Positions 28,401 to 38,125 are shown, numbered from the stretch's first letter. The stretch: 64,000 nucleotides of DNA from UBA1181 sp963626555 (GCA_963626555.1 CAVFXQ010000005.1:1-64000); one strand, 5' to 3'. Program-made: numbers and translations. The notes: generated by a model from the letters alone, not told the origin.

Positions 28401-29774
28401 CTATTCTTCTTCTAATCGGACAATATCCTCAAATGTCTCAGATTTCCGCAAAATGGAGACATGCCCATCACGACCCACCATCACAACAGCCGGACGATAG
28501 GTAATAAACTGCATCCACTGCGTTACATTATACGCTCCCACATAATGGATTAGCAAAAGTCGTCCTCTGCTCAACGGAGGCAAAGCCACTCGCTCTCTGA
28601 TCACATCGATATTCATACATAGCGGTCCTGTAAGATATGCTTCTTCTACATAATGAGAACTTCTTCCTACAACAGAAACCTTATGATTATACCAATAGGA
28701 GGTGAAAAGAAGATTGACACCCGCATCTATCACTATATTTGCTCTTCCATCTGGTAAACGTTTGTTTGCCAACACTGTAGTAGCCAAATAACCTGCATCG
28801 TCAATGAGTGCACGGCCCGTCTCCAACACCAACATCGGACGATGAGTCAACTCGTCTTTCATTAATACAGTTGTAATTGCTTCTGCATATTCATCAAACG
28901 AAGGCGCTAAATCCTCCCCATTCACATACGAACCTTTTAACGAATTACGAGATGCAAATCCTCCTCCTAAATCAATGTATTTCAACGGATTATTATACTC
29001 TTTTTCTATCTTGATAGCCAAATTCATCATTTTCTCGGCAGACTTTGCGTAGGCAGCCACAGAGAGAACGAACGTGCCAATGTGACAATGAATGCCCTGC
29101 AATGAAACATGTTCATTAGACAAGACTAATTTAATGGCGTTCCAAGCCTCTCCATTCTCATAATTGAATCCAAAACGATCCCAGTGAGGATAAACACCTG
29201 CATCTAAATTAATACGAATACCAACTGAAGCCACTTTTTTTTCTGCCTTGGCAATCTCTACCAAACGATAAAATTCTAACAGATTATCAATGTGTATCAA
29301 TGAGTTATGACGAACAGCCGATTTCAAATCTTCATCACTTTTTGATGGACCATTGAAAATGATATGCGTCGGATCACACCCGTTCATTAATGCCTTCTGA
29401 TATTCAAAACCAGAAACGACCTCCGCCCAACTTCCTTCTTCATGAAATATCTTGCAGATCTTCGACAAGTAATTAGTCTTATACGACCACGCAAAAGTGA
29501 CTGACGGATAACGAGTTTTAAATGCCCTTTGCGCATTCCGAATATTACTGCGCACCTGCTCCTCCGAAAAGATGAATAACGGAGAACCATACTGAGCCAC
29601 CATACTTTCTACGTCAACCCCATCTATATCTGTCTTCACAGAAACGACGGAAGCGTTGCCCGACTTTCCTGGCATCGTCGGAATAATAGGAGATGCCATT
29701 GGTCGATTGTACGGTTTCCTTCTATCTATCTGGTTATCATCATTATTTTCCATTTCATTTTCTGTCTGAACCAT
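28401..29774 (-). CDS. Type III PLP-dependent decarboxylase (DapDC-like)
   Basis: A fold-type III PLP enzyme of 457 residues. The ATG at 29774 has a good AGGAG 8 nt upstream and overlaps the ATP-grasp gene by 20 bp. The PLP Lys is in FAWSYKTNYLSKI, with HCHIGTF, LGGGFAS and the conserved Cys in GPLCMNID. Compared with lysine-pathway DapDC (LysA), the EPGR motif is ETGR, the CESGD motif is CMNID, and the last active-site Tyr lies in FITYRP, so the substrate is probably different. An Asn-rich N-terminal tail of about 50 residues precedes the domain. Context beside an ATP-grasp ligase recalls BtrJ/BtrK of butirosin synthesis. Confidence 0.85.
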   Translation of the reverse strand: MVQTENEMENNDDNQIDRRKPYNRPMASPIIPTMPGKSGNASVVSVKTDIDGVDVESMVAQYGSPLFIFSEEQVRSNIRNAQRAFKTRYPSVTFAWSYKTNYLSKICKIFHEEGSWAEVVSGFEYQKALMNGCDPTHIIFNGPSKSDEDLKSAVRHNSLIHIDNLLEFYRLVEIAKAEKKVASVGIRINLDAGVYPHWDRFGFNYENGEAWNAIKLVLSNEHVSLQGIHCHIGTFVLSVAAYAKSAEKMMNLAIKIEKEYNNPLKYIDLGGGFASRNSLKGSYVNGEDLAPSFDEYAEAITTVLMKDELTHRPMLVLETGRALIDDAGYLATTVLANKRLPDGRANIVIDAGVNLLFTSYWYNHKVSVVGRSSHYVEEAYLTGPLCMNIDVIRERVALPPLSRGRLLLIHYVGAYNVTQWMQFITYRPAVVMVGRDGHVSILRKSETFEDIVRLEEE

Positions 29775-30888
29775 TTTTATCTCTCCTTTCTGATTGCTTC
29801 TCTCCTCTAACTGCGAAAGAACCATATTCATCATGATCAACTATCATATCCCATGAATAACGAACAAACATCTTACCAACATCATAGGTGTTACATGGTT
29901 CTATCTGCTCATTCATAGACATTTGCACAACTTGTTTTGGAATATTCTGACCGACAGCCGTCGCCAAATATACCCAAGCTGGAAATCGAGGATTTACTTC
30001 TATCAGGTAAAAAATGCCATCATCCCCTTTCATCAACTCCAACTCAAACGGACCTCTCCATAAAGTTTCTTGCACGAAATCGGAAGCGAAAGATCGCAAA
30101 TTCTCATCTTCAACAGAGATACCCGACCAAGCTTTCCCTTTTTCCGTAACATACATTTTTCGCATCGCTACCATCGCCAATAAATGCCCTTTCCCGTCAC
30201 CATTACCAACAATATTAAACTCAGAGCCTGGCACGAACTGCTGCACTATCACAGGGTATCCCCATTTCATCGCTATATGATTGAAATAACTCTCTGCCTG
30301 TGCATAATTATATGCCACATACGCTTCATAATAACGACCTTTCACCACAACTGGATATTGAAATCCAGATGGTAAATTCAACGTATAATCTATGTATTCT
30401 TGAAAAGAATGGCAAGTAAGGTATCGCGGAACACTTATTTTCATACATTTCGCCAACAGACTCAACTTATCCTTTTGGCGCAAATCAAATTGTGCTGCCG
30501 TAGGCAAAACCATACGAATACCAATCGCACGAAGCTGCGCTGATAGCTGAATGAAAGGGAAAAGCTCCGCATCTAAATTAGGAACCAAGACGTCAATATG
30601 TTCTTGACTCTGTATGTAAAGAAGACGATTATACATCGCCTCTTCTCCCTCCGATGGATATGGTAATAAATAAGAAGAGTCTACTACATCGTCCATATAA
30701 GCGCCAGGCTCCAACGAGCCATAACATAAGCCGATGATACGAACATCGAATTGAAATGCTTCACGAAGACTACGAGCCACTGGAACACCAGGACCAGGAT
30801 TGTCCACTGCGTTCATGCCAGTCACAGCTATCGTCAGTTTTTTTTTCTCTTCCATATCCAACACATTCTGCCGAATCTTTTTCAACAT
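29755..30888 (-). CDS. ATP-grasp ligase
   Basis: A 377-residue ATP-grasp enzyme of the carbamoyl-phosphate synthase-like class. The N-terminal Rossmann-like part (LTIAVTGMNAVDNPGPGVPV) precedes the ATP-binding fold with PVVVKGRYYEAYVAYN and QQFVPGSEFNIVG. The metal-binding region is FELELMKGDDGIFYLIEVNPR. Such enzymes join a carboxylate to an amine or thiol through an acyl phosphate. An internal ATG at 30855 is an alternative start. It lies 10 bp after the PqqD-like gene and overlaps the decarboxylase gene by 20 bp, so the three products are likely partners. Confidence 0.85.
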   Translation of the reverse strand: MLKKIRQNVLDMEEKKKLTIAVTGMNAVDNPGPGVPVARSLREAFQFDVRIIGLCYGSLEPGAYMDDVVDSSYLLPYPSEGEEAMYNRLLYIQSQEHIDVLVPNLDAELFPFIQLSAQLRAIGIRMVLPTAAQFDLRQKDKLSLLAKCMKISVPRYLTCHSFQEYIDYTLNLPSGFQYPVVVKGRYYEAYVAYNYAQAESYFNHIAMKWGYPVIVQQFVPGSEFNIVGNGDGKGHLLAMVAMRKMYVTEKGKAWSGISVEDENLRSFASDFVQETLWRGPFELELMKGDDGIFYLIEVNPRFPAWVYLATAVGQNIPKQVVQMSMNEQIEPCNTYDVGKMFVRYSWDMIVDHDEYGSFAVRGEKQSERRDKNGSDRK

Positions 30889-30898
30889 CTGATTTGTT

Positions 30899-31147
30899 CT
30901 AATCCTCTATAATTCCTTTCCTACTTAAATAAAAAAAGAAATCGGACAAGTCGGAATATATGATTGAACGGTTCTCTACTTGATAATTTTCCATAATATA
31001 GTTGGTCAAGCATTCCATGTCTCTTTCCTCATCTTCAAGAAGCCTCAACAAGTCTACTGCTATAGCATTCAACGTGAAGCTCTCCCCCGTCTTTCTATTG
31101 AAGACATAACCATCGTTGCTGACTACACTATTTTTCGCCAATTTCAT
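30899..31147 (-). CDS. PqqD-like protein (peptide-recognition fold)
   Basis: An 82-residue protein starting at the ATG at 31147 behind AAAAGGG; an upstream in-frame ATG would add 17 unlikely residues. It matches the PqqD/RRE pattern: a short beta hairpin (VVSNDGYVFNRKTGESFTLN) then helices (AIAVDLLRLLEDEERD) and a C-terminal helix ending LSRKGIIED. In PqqD and other RiPP systems this fold binds the leader of a precursor peptide. It heads the ATP-grasp/decarboxylase unit, 109 bp downstream of the hybrid regulator. I found no obvious precursor peptide gene beside it, so the partner is unknown. Confidence 0.78.
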   Translation of the reverse strand: MKLAKNSVVSNDGYVFNRKTGESFTLNAIAVDLLRLLEDEERDMECLTNYIMENYQVENRSIIYSDLSDFFFYLSRKGIIED

Positions 31148-31256
31148 ACTTTTCCCTTTTCTAAAAGAAACAAATCCCTTAACAAAAATAAAATTCAATT
31201 GCTATGGAAAATACAAATTCTATGAAAGGAGAAGATATTTAAACGATTATTACATA

Positions 31257-34200
31257 CTATAATTTTTTTCTGTTCTTGTACTCTGTCGGTGTTACGCCAT
31301 ATTTTTGTTTGAAGCAGCGACTGAAATAGCGAGAATCCGACATTCCAATCATGTATGTAATTTGTGTCATCGAAAGGTTGCCTTCATCTATCAATTTCGC
31401 TGCATGCGCCAAACGTGTCTCTCGAATAAACTCCGTCGGAGTCATTCCGACAAGAGCCTTCACCTTAGACATTAAGTGCCAACGACTGATTTTGAGCATC
31501 GCTTCAACATCGTCTGCCGAGAAATCAACATTGCCCATATTGGCTTCAATCACATCCATAAATCGTCGCATCAGTTTGTCGTCCGATTTTTCCAACCCCG
31601 GCGTTACCACTACATTCTCGTCCTCTTCTTTAACTTCCTGCGTTTGTGATTGAGTTGATTGAGCAGTTAACGATTTTTCTCCAGGCTCATCCATTATTCC
31701 AAGTAACTCACTGCGATATTTATCTTGCCATCTTCTTCGTTCATCTAAAATATTCTTGATACGAACCTCTAAATAATCCATACTGAAAGGCTTCGTAATA
31801 TAGTCATTCGCACCAATTTTCATACATTCAATCTTGCTCTGCAAATCCGTTTTTGCCGTCAACAGAATAATCGGAATATGGGATGTGCTTTCTTCCGACC
31901 TTAATTTTCTCGTCATCTCAATTCCATCCATTACCGGCATCATTACATCCGTCAAGATGAAATTTGGCAACTCTTGAATGGCACATTCTAAACCTATTTT
32001 TCCATTCTCCGCCTCTATCACCTTAAACTGTTTGCTCAAAACATTTCTTAAGAAATCTCTCATTTGATCATTATCCTCAACAATCAAAATTGAAAGTTTC
32101 TCTTTTCGCACGCTAATATCCGAAGAAGTAGTCTCTACCGATGTTGCCTCCTCCACATCAGATTCAACCACTTCTATTTTCTCACCAAAATGCTCGTTTC
32201 CTGGACGAATCGTTACAATAAACTTTGACCCTTTTCCGACCTCACTCTCCACTTCAATGGTCGCCTTATGCATATCAACAATCTCTTTCACCAACGACAA
32301 ACCAATACCCGTACCACTCTGCTTAGTAAGGGAATAATCTTGCAAAGTAACATATCGTTCAAAGATAGTCGGAAGTTTATCCTTTTCCATTCCACAACCC
32401 TCATCCGAAACAGTGATTACACCATAATCATTCTGCACAGATATGTTGACAGAGACACGTTTTCCCTCTGGCGTAAATTTGAATGCATTGGACAGAAGGT
32501 TGAACATCACCATATCCATTTTATCTTTGTCAATCCAAAACATCGCTGCATTCGTGTGGTCTTCAATTGAGAAAAATATATGCCGATTTTCTGCCACACG
32601 CAAAAAATTGGAACTGCAAGAAGAGATGAACGCTCCCAAATTGGTCTTCTGAACCCTCAGCCGCATCTTGTTACTCTGAATCTTTCTAAAATCTAAGATC
32701 TGATTCATCATTCGCAACATACGATTGGCATTCGTTCGCACCACCTCCAACTGTTGACGGTCTTCCTCGTTGACACTGCCATGCTCCAACACATTCTCCA
32801 ACGGAGCACTGATTAAGGTAAGCGGAGTTCGAAGCTCGTGCGATATATCTGTGAAGAATTGCAATTTAGAGTCGGAAATTTCCTTGTCTGTGCGTATTTT
32901 CACCCGCATATTATAGAGATAAATCAAAACGCCAACAACAAAACATAGAACCAACAAATACATTAGATATGCCCAACCCGTCTGCCAAAAAGTTGGTTCC
33001 ACAACAATCTTTATTGATCGTTCATTCTCACACCAAATTCCTTCGCTGTTGGTCGATTTTACAACGAAACGATACTCTCCATTCGGAAGATTCGTGTATG
33101 AGGCAAGTCGCTGCGCCCCCACATAATTCCACTCCGTTTCAAACGGCTCTAACTTGTAGGCATATCGTATATTGTCAGGGAATCGAAAATCTAATGCAGC
33201 ATATTCTACTGAAAAGACAGATTGATTGGGTTTCAACGTTATCTCTTTCAAGTAATTGATATCTTCATACTCATTTGAATTTCCCTTTTGGTACTCTTTG
33301 TTAAACAAAAGGAACCGTGTGAATACAATGTTCGGACTATAATCGTCAGTTACAATGTCGGTCGGAGAGAATGAATAAAAGCCTCTACTTGTAGAAGCCA
33401 CCAAGTCGCCCGAATAACGACGAATCAAGGCTCTCCCTGCAAAGACATCGGCTCGAAATCCTCTAAACTGACCAAAAGACTCTGTAGTAAATTGTACAGG
33501 ATCAAACTTAACTATCGATTCTTCCGTCAAAATCCACAAATTTCGCTGAGAGTCGTCCGTGATACCCAACAACAAATCCGAGGGGAACGAGGAATTCTGC
33601 CTGCTAAAAGAAAGGAATGATGGTGTCTGAAACAAAACGAACCCATTACTATCATCCAACTTGAAGAGTCCTCCACCATACGAAGCCAACCATATATTAT
33701 TTTTCTGGTCTTGAAATATATCATAGATACAACTATTGGTCAAAGTGGTATTTTCTGTGTTATAGAAAAGGAAACGAACCTGCTCGGGCGACTCAAAATC
33801 AGTGGAAAGCAACATCAATCCTTCACTTGACCCTACCCAAAGATTACCCAAATGGTCTTCCATCAGGGCGTGAGACTGTTCTACGGTTGGAGGATAAAGG
33901 TCTTTAAAGTCGTTTTCTTTATGAATAAAACGATAGCCATTCGGTGTCTCTTGCAGATAGTGTAAGCCACCATTGAGCGCAGTCAACCACAAATGTCCTT
34001 TTGAATCCTCCAATATATCGGTAAACTGATAGGACAATGGAGTGTAGCGTTCGGAAACAGGCGTACAATTCGTCACCTTGAACTTTAAAACAGAAATAGG
34101 CTCCAATCGTATGACGGAACATTGAGTTGCCAACCAAACCCTACCCTCTCTATCTTGATACATCACGGATACGACGCAAAAATTTGAAGGATTCTTACTG

Positions 34201-35417
34201 ACATTTCCATTCTCGTCAATAAAACCGATAAGATTTTCTTTCTCATCATACAAGCGAAGACAACCATCTTTTGTTGCTACCCAAAGCCTTCGCTCATTGT
34301 CTTCCATTACCGACGAAATATCATTGCTTCTTCGTTGGTCGCTCTCCTTATTGCATATCGTCTGTCGGAACGATTCATTGAACGACACAATTTTCTCAAT
34401 TCCCGCATTATGCGTCGTACTCCACAAAACTCCCATAGTGTCGCGAAGCACCATCAGATCATCCTCCTTGTTGGAAGAATGAGATTTTTCCTCCTTTATC
34501 ACCTTGTCATTGGAGAGATTTAAAACAAAACGGAGTCCTTTTGCAGTCTCCACTGCGTATGAAGCGACATCCACACGACCTACCGAAATCAAATCTTCCT
34601 CCGTTGGCAAGGTTATATTCGTCTCCCTCCTATGGGTTTTGTCATATTTATGTATCTCACCATTTGAACAGGCAAAAATCAGCTCGTTTTCCGTTTCCAG
34701 CATCTCGTAGACAGAACGATTACGCGTACCAAACATCTTATAATAGACCATTGTACTATCCCCATCGTCAATCGTCCAAACCCCATAATCACTCAAGACC
34801 CATAACCGATTATTAGAATCTCGCACTACATCACGCACGTCACATCCATTCTGCCGATCCGAAGACTCACAGTATCTCTTCAACCGTACATTCGATGTAG
34901 AATCAATCATAATACGAATCGCACCTTCTGCATTCGCACCCATCAACCATATCTCGTTCTCTGTAATCTGTCGCCATCGAACAGTCATAAAATAGTTCTG
35001 CCCTTTATTCTCCTCTGCGGATGGATACAAGGAGAACCCCTCCGTCTTCGGATCAAAACGCAAAACCTGACCGATATCGTTCAACAACCATAAACAGCCA
35101 CTCCCATCTATTTTCAAAGAAAGAAATTGGTTACTCACACTTCTCCTCAACTCTTTCGAACTGGCTTTGAAATTTTTAAATTCATATCCGTCAAATCGAC
35201 TCAATCCATCCTTCGACACCAACCACAGAAAGCCCTCCGCATCCTTCAGCATATCCTTGACAGAATTCTGCGATAATCCATCTTGCACTGTATATGTACT
35301 CGTATGAGTCGACCACTGAGCATTCGCACATACAATTCCCATTTGTATGCACAAATACAATAGTAATACTTTCATTTGCAGTATCCTGCTCCTCATACGA
35401 GACATCTTACTATTCAT
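31257..35417 (-). CDS. Hybrid two-component system protein (HTCS)
   Basis: A single-chain sensor and regulator, 1386 residues from the ATG at 35417, which overlaps the apbE stop. A signal peptide (ends ANAQ) precedes a periplasmic two-propeller part of Reg_prop repeats (EGFLWLVSKDGLSRFDGY and many like it, about 40-700) and a Y_Y_Y domain, one membrane helix (about 810-830), a histidine kinase (FTDISHELRTP, near 855; N-box MFNLLSNAFKFTPEG), a receiver (LTDVMMPVMDG, near 1155) and a C-terminal AraC-type HTH. HTCS proteins usually sense glycans and sit beside SusC/SusD genes, absent here. It precedes the PqqD unit in the same direction. Confidence 0.94.
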   Translation of the reverse strand: MNSKMSRMRSRILQMKVLLLYLCIQMGIVCANAQWSTHTSTYTVQDGLSQNSVKDMLKDAEGFLWLVSKDGLSRFDGYEFKNFKASSKELRRSVSNQFLSLKIDGSGCLWLLNDIGQVLRFDPKTEGFSLYPSAEENKGQNYFMTVRWRQITENEIWLMGANAEGAIRIMIDSTSNVRLKRYCESSDRQNGCDVRDVVRDSNNRLWVLSDYGVWTIDDGDSTMVYYKMFGTRNRSVYEMLETENELIFACSNGEIHKYDKTHRRETNITLPTEEDLISVGRVDVASYAVETAKGLRFVLNLSNDKVIKEEKSHSSNKEDDLMVLRDTMGVLWSTTHNAGIEKIVSFNESFRQTICNKESDQRRSNDISSVMEDNERRLWVATKDGCLRLYDEKENLIGFIDENGNVSKNPSNFCVVSVMYQDREGRVWLATQCSVIRLEPISVLKFKVTNCTPVSERYTPLSYQFTDILEDSKGHLWLTALNGGLHYLQETPNGYRFIHKENDFKDLYPPTVEQSHALMEDHLGNLWVGSSEGLMLLSTDFESPEQVRFLFYNTENTTLTNSCIYDIFQDQKNNIWLASYGGGLFKLDDSNGFVLFQTPSFLSFSRQNSSFPSDLLLGITDDSQRNLWILTEESIVKFDPVQFTTESFGQFRGFRADVFAGRALIRRYSGDLVASTSRGFYSFSPTDIVTDDYSPNIVFTRFLLFNKEYQKGNSNEYEDINYLKEITLKPNQSVFSVEYAALDFRFPDNIRYAYKLEPFETEWNYVGAQRLASYTNLPNGEYRFVVKSTNSEGIWCENERSIKIVVEPTFWQTGWAYLMYLLVLCFVVGVLIYLYNMRVKIRTDKEISDSKLQFFTDISHELRTPLTLISAPLENVLEHGSVNEEDRQQLEVVRTNANRMLRMMNQILDFRKIQSNKMRLRVQKTNLGAFISSCSSNFLRVAENRHIFFSIEDHTNAAMFWIDKDKMDMVMFNLLSNAFKFTPEGKRVSVNISVQNDYGVITVSDEGCGMEKDKLPTIFERYVTLQDYSLTKQSGTGIGLSLVKEIVDMHKATIEVESEVGKGSKFIVTIRPGNEHFGEKIEVVESDVEEATSVETTSSDISVRKEKLSILIVEDNDQMRDFLRNVLSKQFKVIEAENGKIGLECAIQELPNFILTDVMMPVMDGIEMTRKLRSEESTSHIPIILLTAKTDLQSKIECMKIGANDYITKPFSMDYLEVRIKNILDERRRWQDKYRSELLGIMDEPGEKSLTAQSTQSQTQEVKEEDENVVVTPGLEKSDDKLMRRFMDVIEANMGNVDFSADDVEAMLKISRWHLMSKVKALVGMTPTEFIRETRLAHAAKLIDEGNLSMTQITYMIGMSDSRYFSRCFKQKYGVTPTEYKNRKKL

Positions 35418-36444
35418 ACTCTTCAACTACCATCTCTTTAAAATGCCCTGTTCCAATCGTATGCAACTGATTGTCTGTACTGTCCGCATAGATGAAATAG
35501 GTAGACATTTCAGGATGCTTAGAAGCAACAGCCATTGCACTATCCAACCCCATCACCATAAACGCTGTGGCATACGCATCTGCTGACATACAATCGGGCA
35601 TAATCACTGTTGCACTCAACAAGGAATGGTTGACAGGCCAACCTGTGGCAGGATCAATGGTATGCGAGATCTTTATTCCATCAACATGATAGAATCGACG
35701 ATAATTACCAGAAGTGGCCATTCCGCAATCTGTCAACCTGATAACTGCCTGCATATCTGGTTGGTCAACCGAATTGCCCTCGTATGGTTTCGTAACCCCG
35801 ATCGACCATTCTTCGCCTTTCTTATTCAATCCCCTCACAACAATCTCACCCCCTACTTCAACCATGAAATTCTCAGACCCACACGTTTTCAGATAATTCG
35901 CCACACAATCCGAAGAAAACCCTTTTGCTATGGCAGAAGCATCCAACATCGTCTTGGCATTCTCTTTCACAATCTTACCATCTACTAAATGCAATTTTTG
36001 GAAACCGACTGTCGTCATTATGGAATCAATCATTCCTTCCGTAATAGAATCGCTACGTTCAAAACCAAATCCCCATAGGTTCACCAACGGCGCAACAGTC
36101 ATATCAAAAGCACCATTTGTTTCATTAGAAACATACTGTGCCGTTTGATAAACTTTTATGAATAGGGAATCTAATGTTACTGAATCCACATTTTGATTAA
36201 TCTTCGAAATTGTCGAAGTCGATACATAGACAGACAATGAATTATTAATCGCTGCAAAAACAGAATCTAATCCAGCCAATGTCACCTCACCGTTCTTACC
36301 CTCAGAATACGTTATGTGGTAATAAGTACCAAATATTTCTCCTTGCACACTTTTATATTCTACACCTGTTTTCCCTACGTTTCTACCACAAGAAGCGAAG
36401 CACAAAACTATCAACAGAACTACAATGCATTTATTTTGTTTCAT
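35410..36444 (-). CDS. apbE: FAD:protein FMN transferase ApbE
   Basis: Attaches FMN covalently to Ser/Thr of flavoprotein subunits such as those of Na+-pumping NQR or RNF complexes. The 344-residue product begins with a lipoprotein signal (lipobox CFASCG), so it acts at the outer face of the membrane. The catalytic region has DASAIAKGFSSDCVANYL, VEVGGEIVVRG and HTIDPATGWPVNH, with the metal-binding Asp/Thr pattern near the end. It lies 51 bp before the outer-membrane barrel gene's stop and overlaps the HTCS start. Its flavoprotein clients are not in this window. Confidence 0.93.
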   Translation of the reverse strand: MKQNKCIVVLLIVLCFASCGRNVGKTGVEYKSVQGEIFGTYYHITYSEGKNGEVTLAGLDSVFAAINNSLSVYVSTSTISKINQNVDSVTLDSLFIKVYQTAQYVSNETNGAFDMTVAPLVNLWGFGFERSDSITEGMIDSIMTTVGFQKLHLVDGKIVKENAKTMLDASAIAKGFSSDCVANYLKTCGSENFMVEVGGEIVVRGLNKKGEEWSIGVTKPYEGNSVDQPDMQAVIRLTDCGMATSGNYRRFYHVDGIKISHTIDPATGWPVNHSLLSATVIMPDCMSADAYATAFMVMGLDSAMAVASKHPEMSTYFIYADSTDNQLHTIGTGHFKEMVVEEYE

Positions 36445-36495
36445 ACGACACTATTATTTCAATATAGACTCATAAAAGTTACATTCTATACAGAC

Positions 36496-37872
36496 TTAGA
36501 AATGCAACATCATCACCGCAACAACCCGATGGTTCTTCACCCAATGAGTATTTTCAACAGTTGAATAAAACAAATCCTTAGAGTCTTCCCATTTTCCATA
36601 CGATGTCGCCGTCATTTCATATTCCACACCAAACGAAAAATGTTTTAAGTTATAACACAACATCGGCGAGATTCTATAGGCTCCTGCAATATTGTTATAC
36701 CCAAACATATATACCTCTGACGATACATCGGGTAACAATAAACGATGGTCTATCCCGAAATTCTTCATATACCCACCGAAAACACCCACTTGCCACTTTG
36801 TTCCATAAACCAAATTCAACCACGAAGTCCACGTTTTGACATCGTAGTAGTAACGAGCACCACTCAGCTTATCATCAATTTCGGCATATCCACTCAACAA
36901 TAGCAAGTGCGACATATTTCCCCCATATATAGATTTCGCTCTGACTCTAAACTTTCCATTCGGCGTAATATACTGGAGATAGGCATTCCAAGCCATTGAC
37001 ATAAATGTTCTATCGGTGATATAGGTGCAGGTGTTATCAGCAGACAACTCATAATCTCGTGGCTTAAGGGTCGTCATCTCCGCACCGACACCAAATAAGA
37101 AGCCGGCATTCTTCAATTCTAATCCTAAATAGGCTTCCGGCACCTTAGCATTCGTCTGATACTTCGGACTACTTCCGTCTGGTCCGACAGAGGCATACTG
37201 AAACTGATAAATCGCCGAAGCAAAAACTCTAAACTCCGTACCTCTATTGCCAAACGTCTTTGCATCTATGCGTATCTGCGGACTTCGATTAAAAGGCTGA
37301 AACGGACTACCCGTTGCCAAACTTTGCACCTCAGGCACAACTGTTCCAAACATCGGATGCCATGTCTGTCCCGCTAAGAAAGACCATTTTTCCCAATCCA
37401 TCTTCACAAAGGCTTGACGAATACGAAGCATCGTCGTACTTCCCGAATAGCCAGCGAAATCTGTCTCCACTTGAGCCATCAACTGAGATTTAAGAATAGG
37501 AATATTAGAATATACTTTCACCCCTATTCGCGTCGCAATACTTAAAAATCGAGACGATGAAACATCATTCAAATCCTCTCCTAATGCATTCAAATCTCTG
37601 TCTTTCGGAATCACATAGAATAATCCAGACGCAGTTTCAAAATTCTCACGCGAGTCGTAATAGAAATCATTCCGAACAAAACCGTAGGGTACAATCTTCA
37701 CTGCCTTCGTATTTACCTCAAAAGGGTGTTCCTTATCCCAAATCTTTGTTTTTGTGTTCTCTCCACCTTTAAGAGAGTCAACTAAAACTGAAGAGTCGGT
37801 TGCCTGCGCATTACTATAACCAGACAACGAACAAATGCTAATCACGCAGCCGAAGAGAAAAGTTTTTCTCAT
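36496..37872 (-). CDS. Outer-membrane beta-barrel protein (porin-like)
   Basis: A 458-residue exported protein. A signal peptide (about 1-22, ending SNAQA) is followed by long alternating beta strands rich in aromatic residues and ends VAVMMLHF, with the terminal Phe used for barrel insertion. Segments such as KIVPYGFVRNDFYYDSR, KMDWEKWSFLAGQTWHPMFG and PQIRIDAKTF resemble DcaP/porin-type trimeric barrels, but I do not assign a substrate. A promoter box lies 37 nt upstream of the start. It is first of a minus-strand series with apbE and the HTCS. Confidence 0.8.
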   Translation of the reverse strand: MRKTFLFGCVISICSLSGYSNAQATDSSVLVDSLKGGENTKTKIWDKEHPFEVNTKAVKIVPYGFVRNDFYYDSRENFETASGLFYVIPKDRDLNALGEDLNDVSSSRFLSIATRIGVKVYSNIPILKSQLMAQVETDFAGYSGSTTMLRIRQAFVKMDWEKWSFLAGQTWHPMFGTVVPEVQSLATGSPFQPFNRSPQIRIDAKTFGNRGTEFRVFASAIYQFQYASVGPDGSSPKYQTNAKVPEAYLGLELKNAGFLFGVGAEMTTLKPRDYELSADNTCTYITDRTFMSMAWNAYLQYITPNGKFRVRAKSIYGGNMSHLLLLSGYAEIDDKLSGARYYYDVKTWTSWLNLVYGTKWQVGVFGGYMKNFGIDHRLLLPDVSSEVYMFGYNNIAGAYRISPMLCYNLKHFSFGVEYEMTATSYGKWEDSKDLFYSTVENTHWVKNHRVVAVMMLHF

Positions 37873-37908
37873 AAAAAAACATTAATTGACAAAATAAACA
37901 ATTAGTCG

Positions 37909-37916
37909 CAAAGTTA
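37909..37916 (-). promoter_or_regulatory. -7 element upstream of the porin-like gene
   Basis: The complement of 37909-37916 reads TAACTTTG, matching TAnnTTTG, 36 nt before the start codon. No clear TTTG is found at the -33 distance. Confidence 0.45.
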
Positions 37917-38031
37917 TAAAAATTAAAGACTTGTTAAAAAAACAGCTTTCACACATTTACCTTAAAGTCTTGAATTTATAATTCGTTCATAAGTCATGCG
38001 CCAAACTCAAAGTCTAACCACTGATTTTACT

Positions 38032-38039
38032 TACCTTTG
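38032..38039 (+). promoter_or_regulatory. -7 element upstream of the AlbA_2 protein gene
   Basis: TACCTTTG matches TAnnTTTG, 86 nt before the ATG at 38126, which implies an 80-nt leader. A CTTTG/CAAAG inverted repeat spans 38035-38051. Confidence 0.4.
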
Positions 38040-38125
38040 TAATATGCAAAGACAATATACGACGTTTTGCAACCTCTAAGGAATACAAACATTTCTTGAA
38101 ATAAAAAATAACATATTTACATTTT

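Noticed and set aside
28401..29774. Calling the decarboxylase lysA
   Set aside because: Two substrate motifs differ from LysA and the gene is embedded in a non-lysine unit; only the fold family is supported.
31148..31256. Search for a precursor peptide gene next to the PqqD-like gene
   Set aside because: On the minus strand this gap has only an ATG directly followed by TAA and no frame of useful length; a precursor, if any, must be elsewhere.
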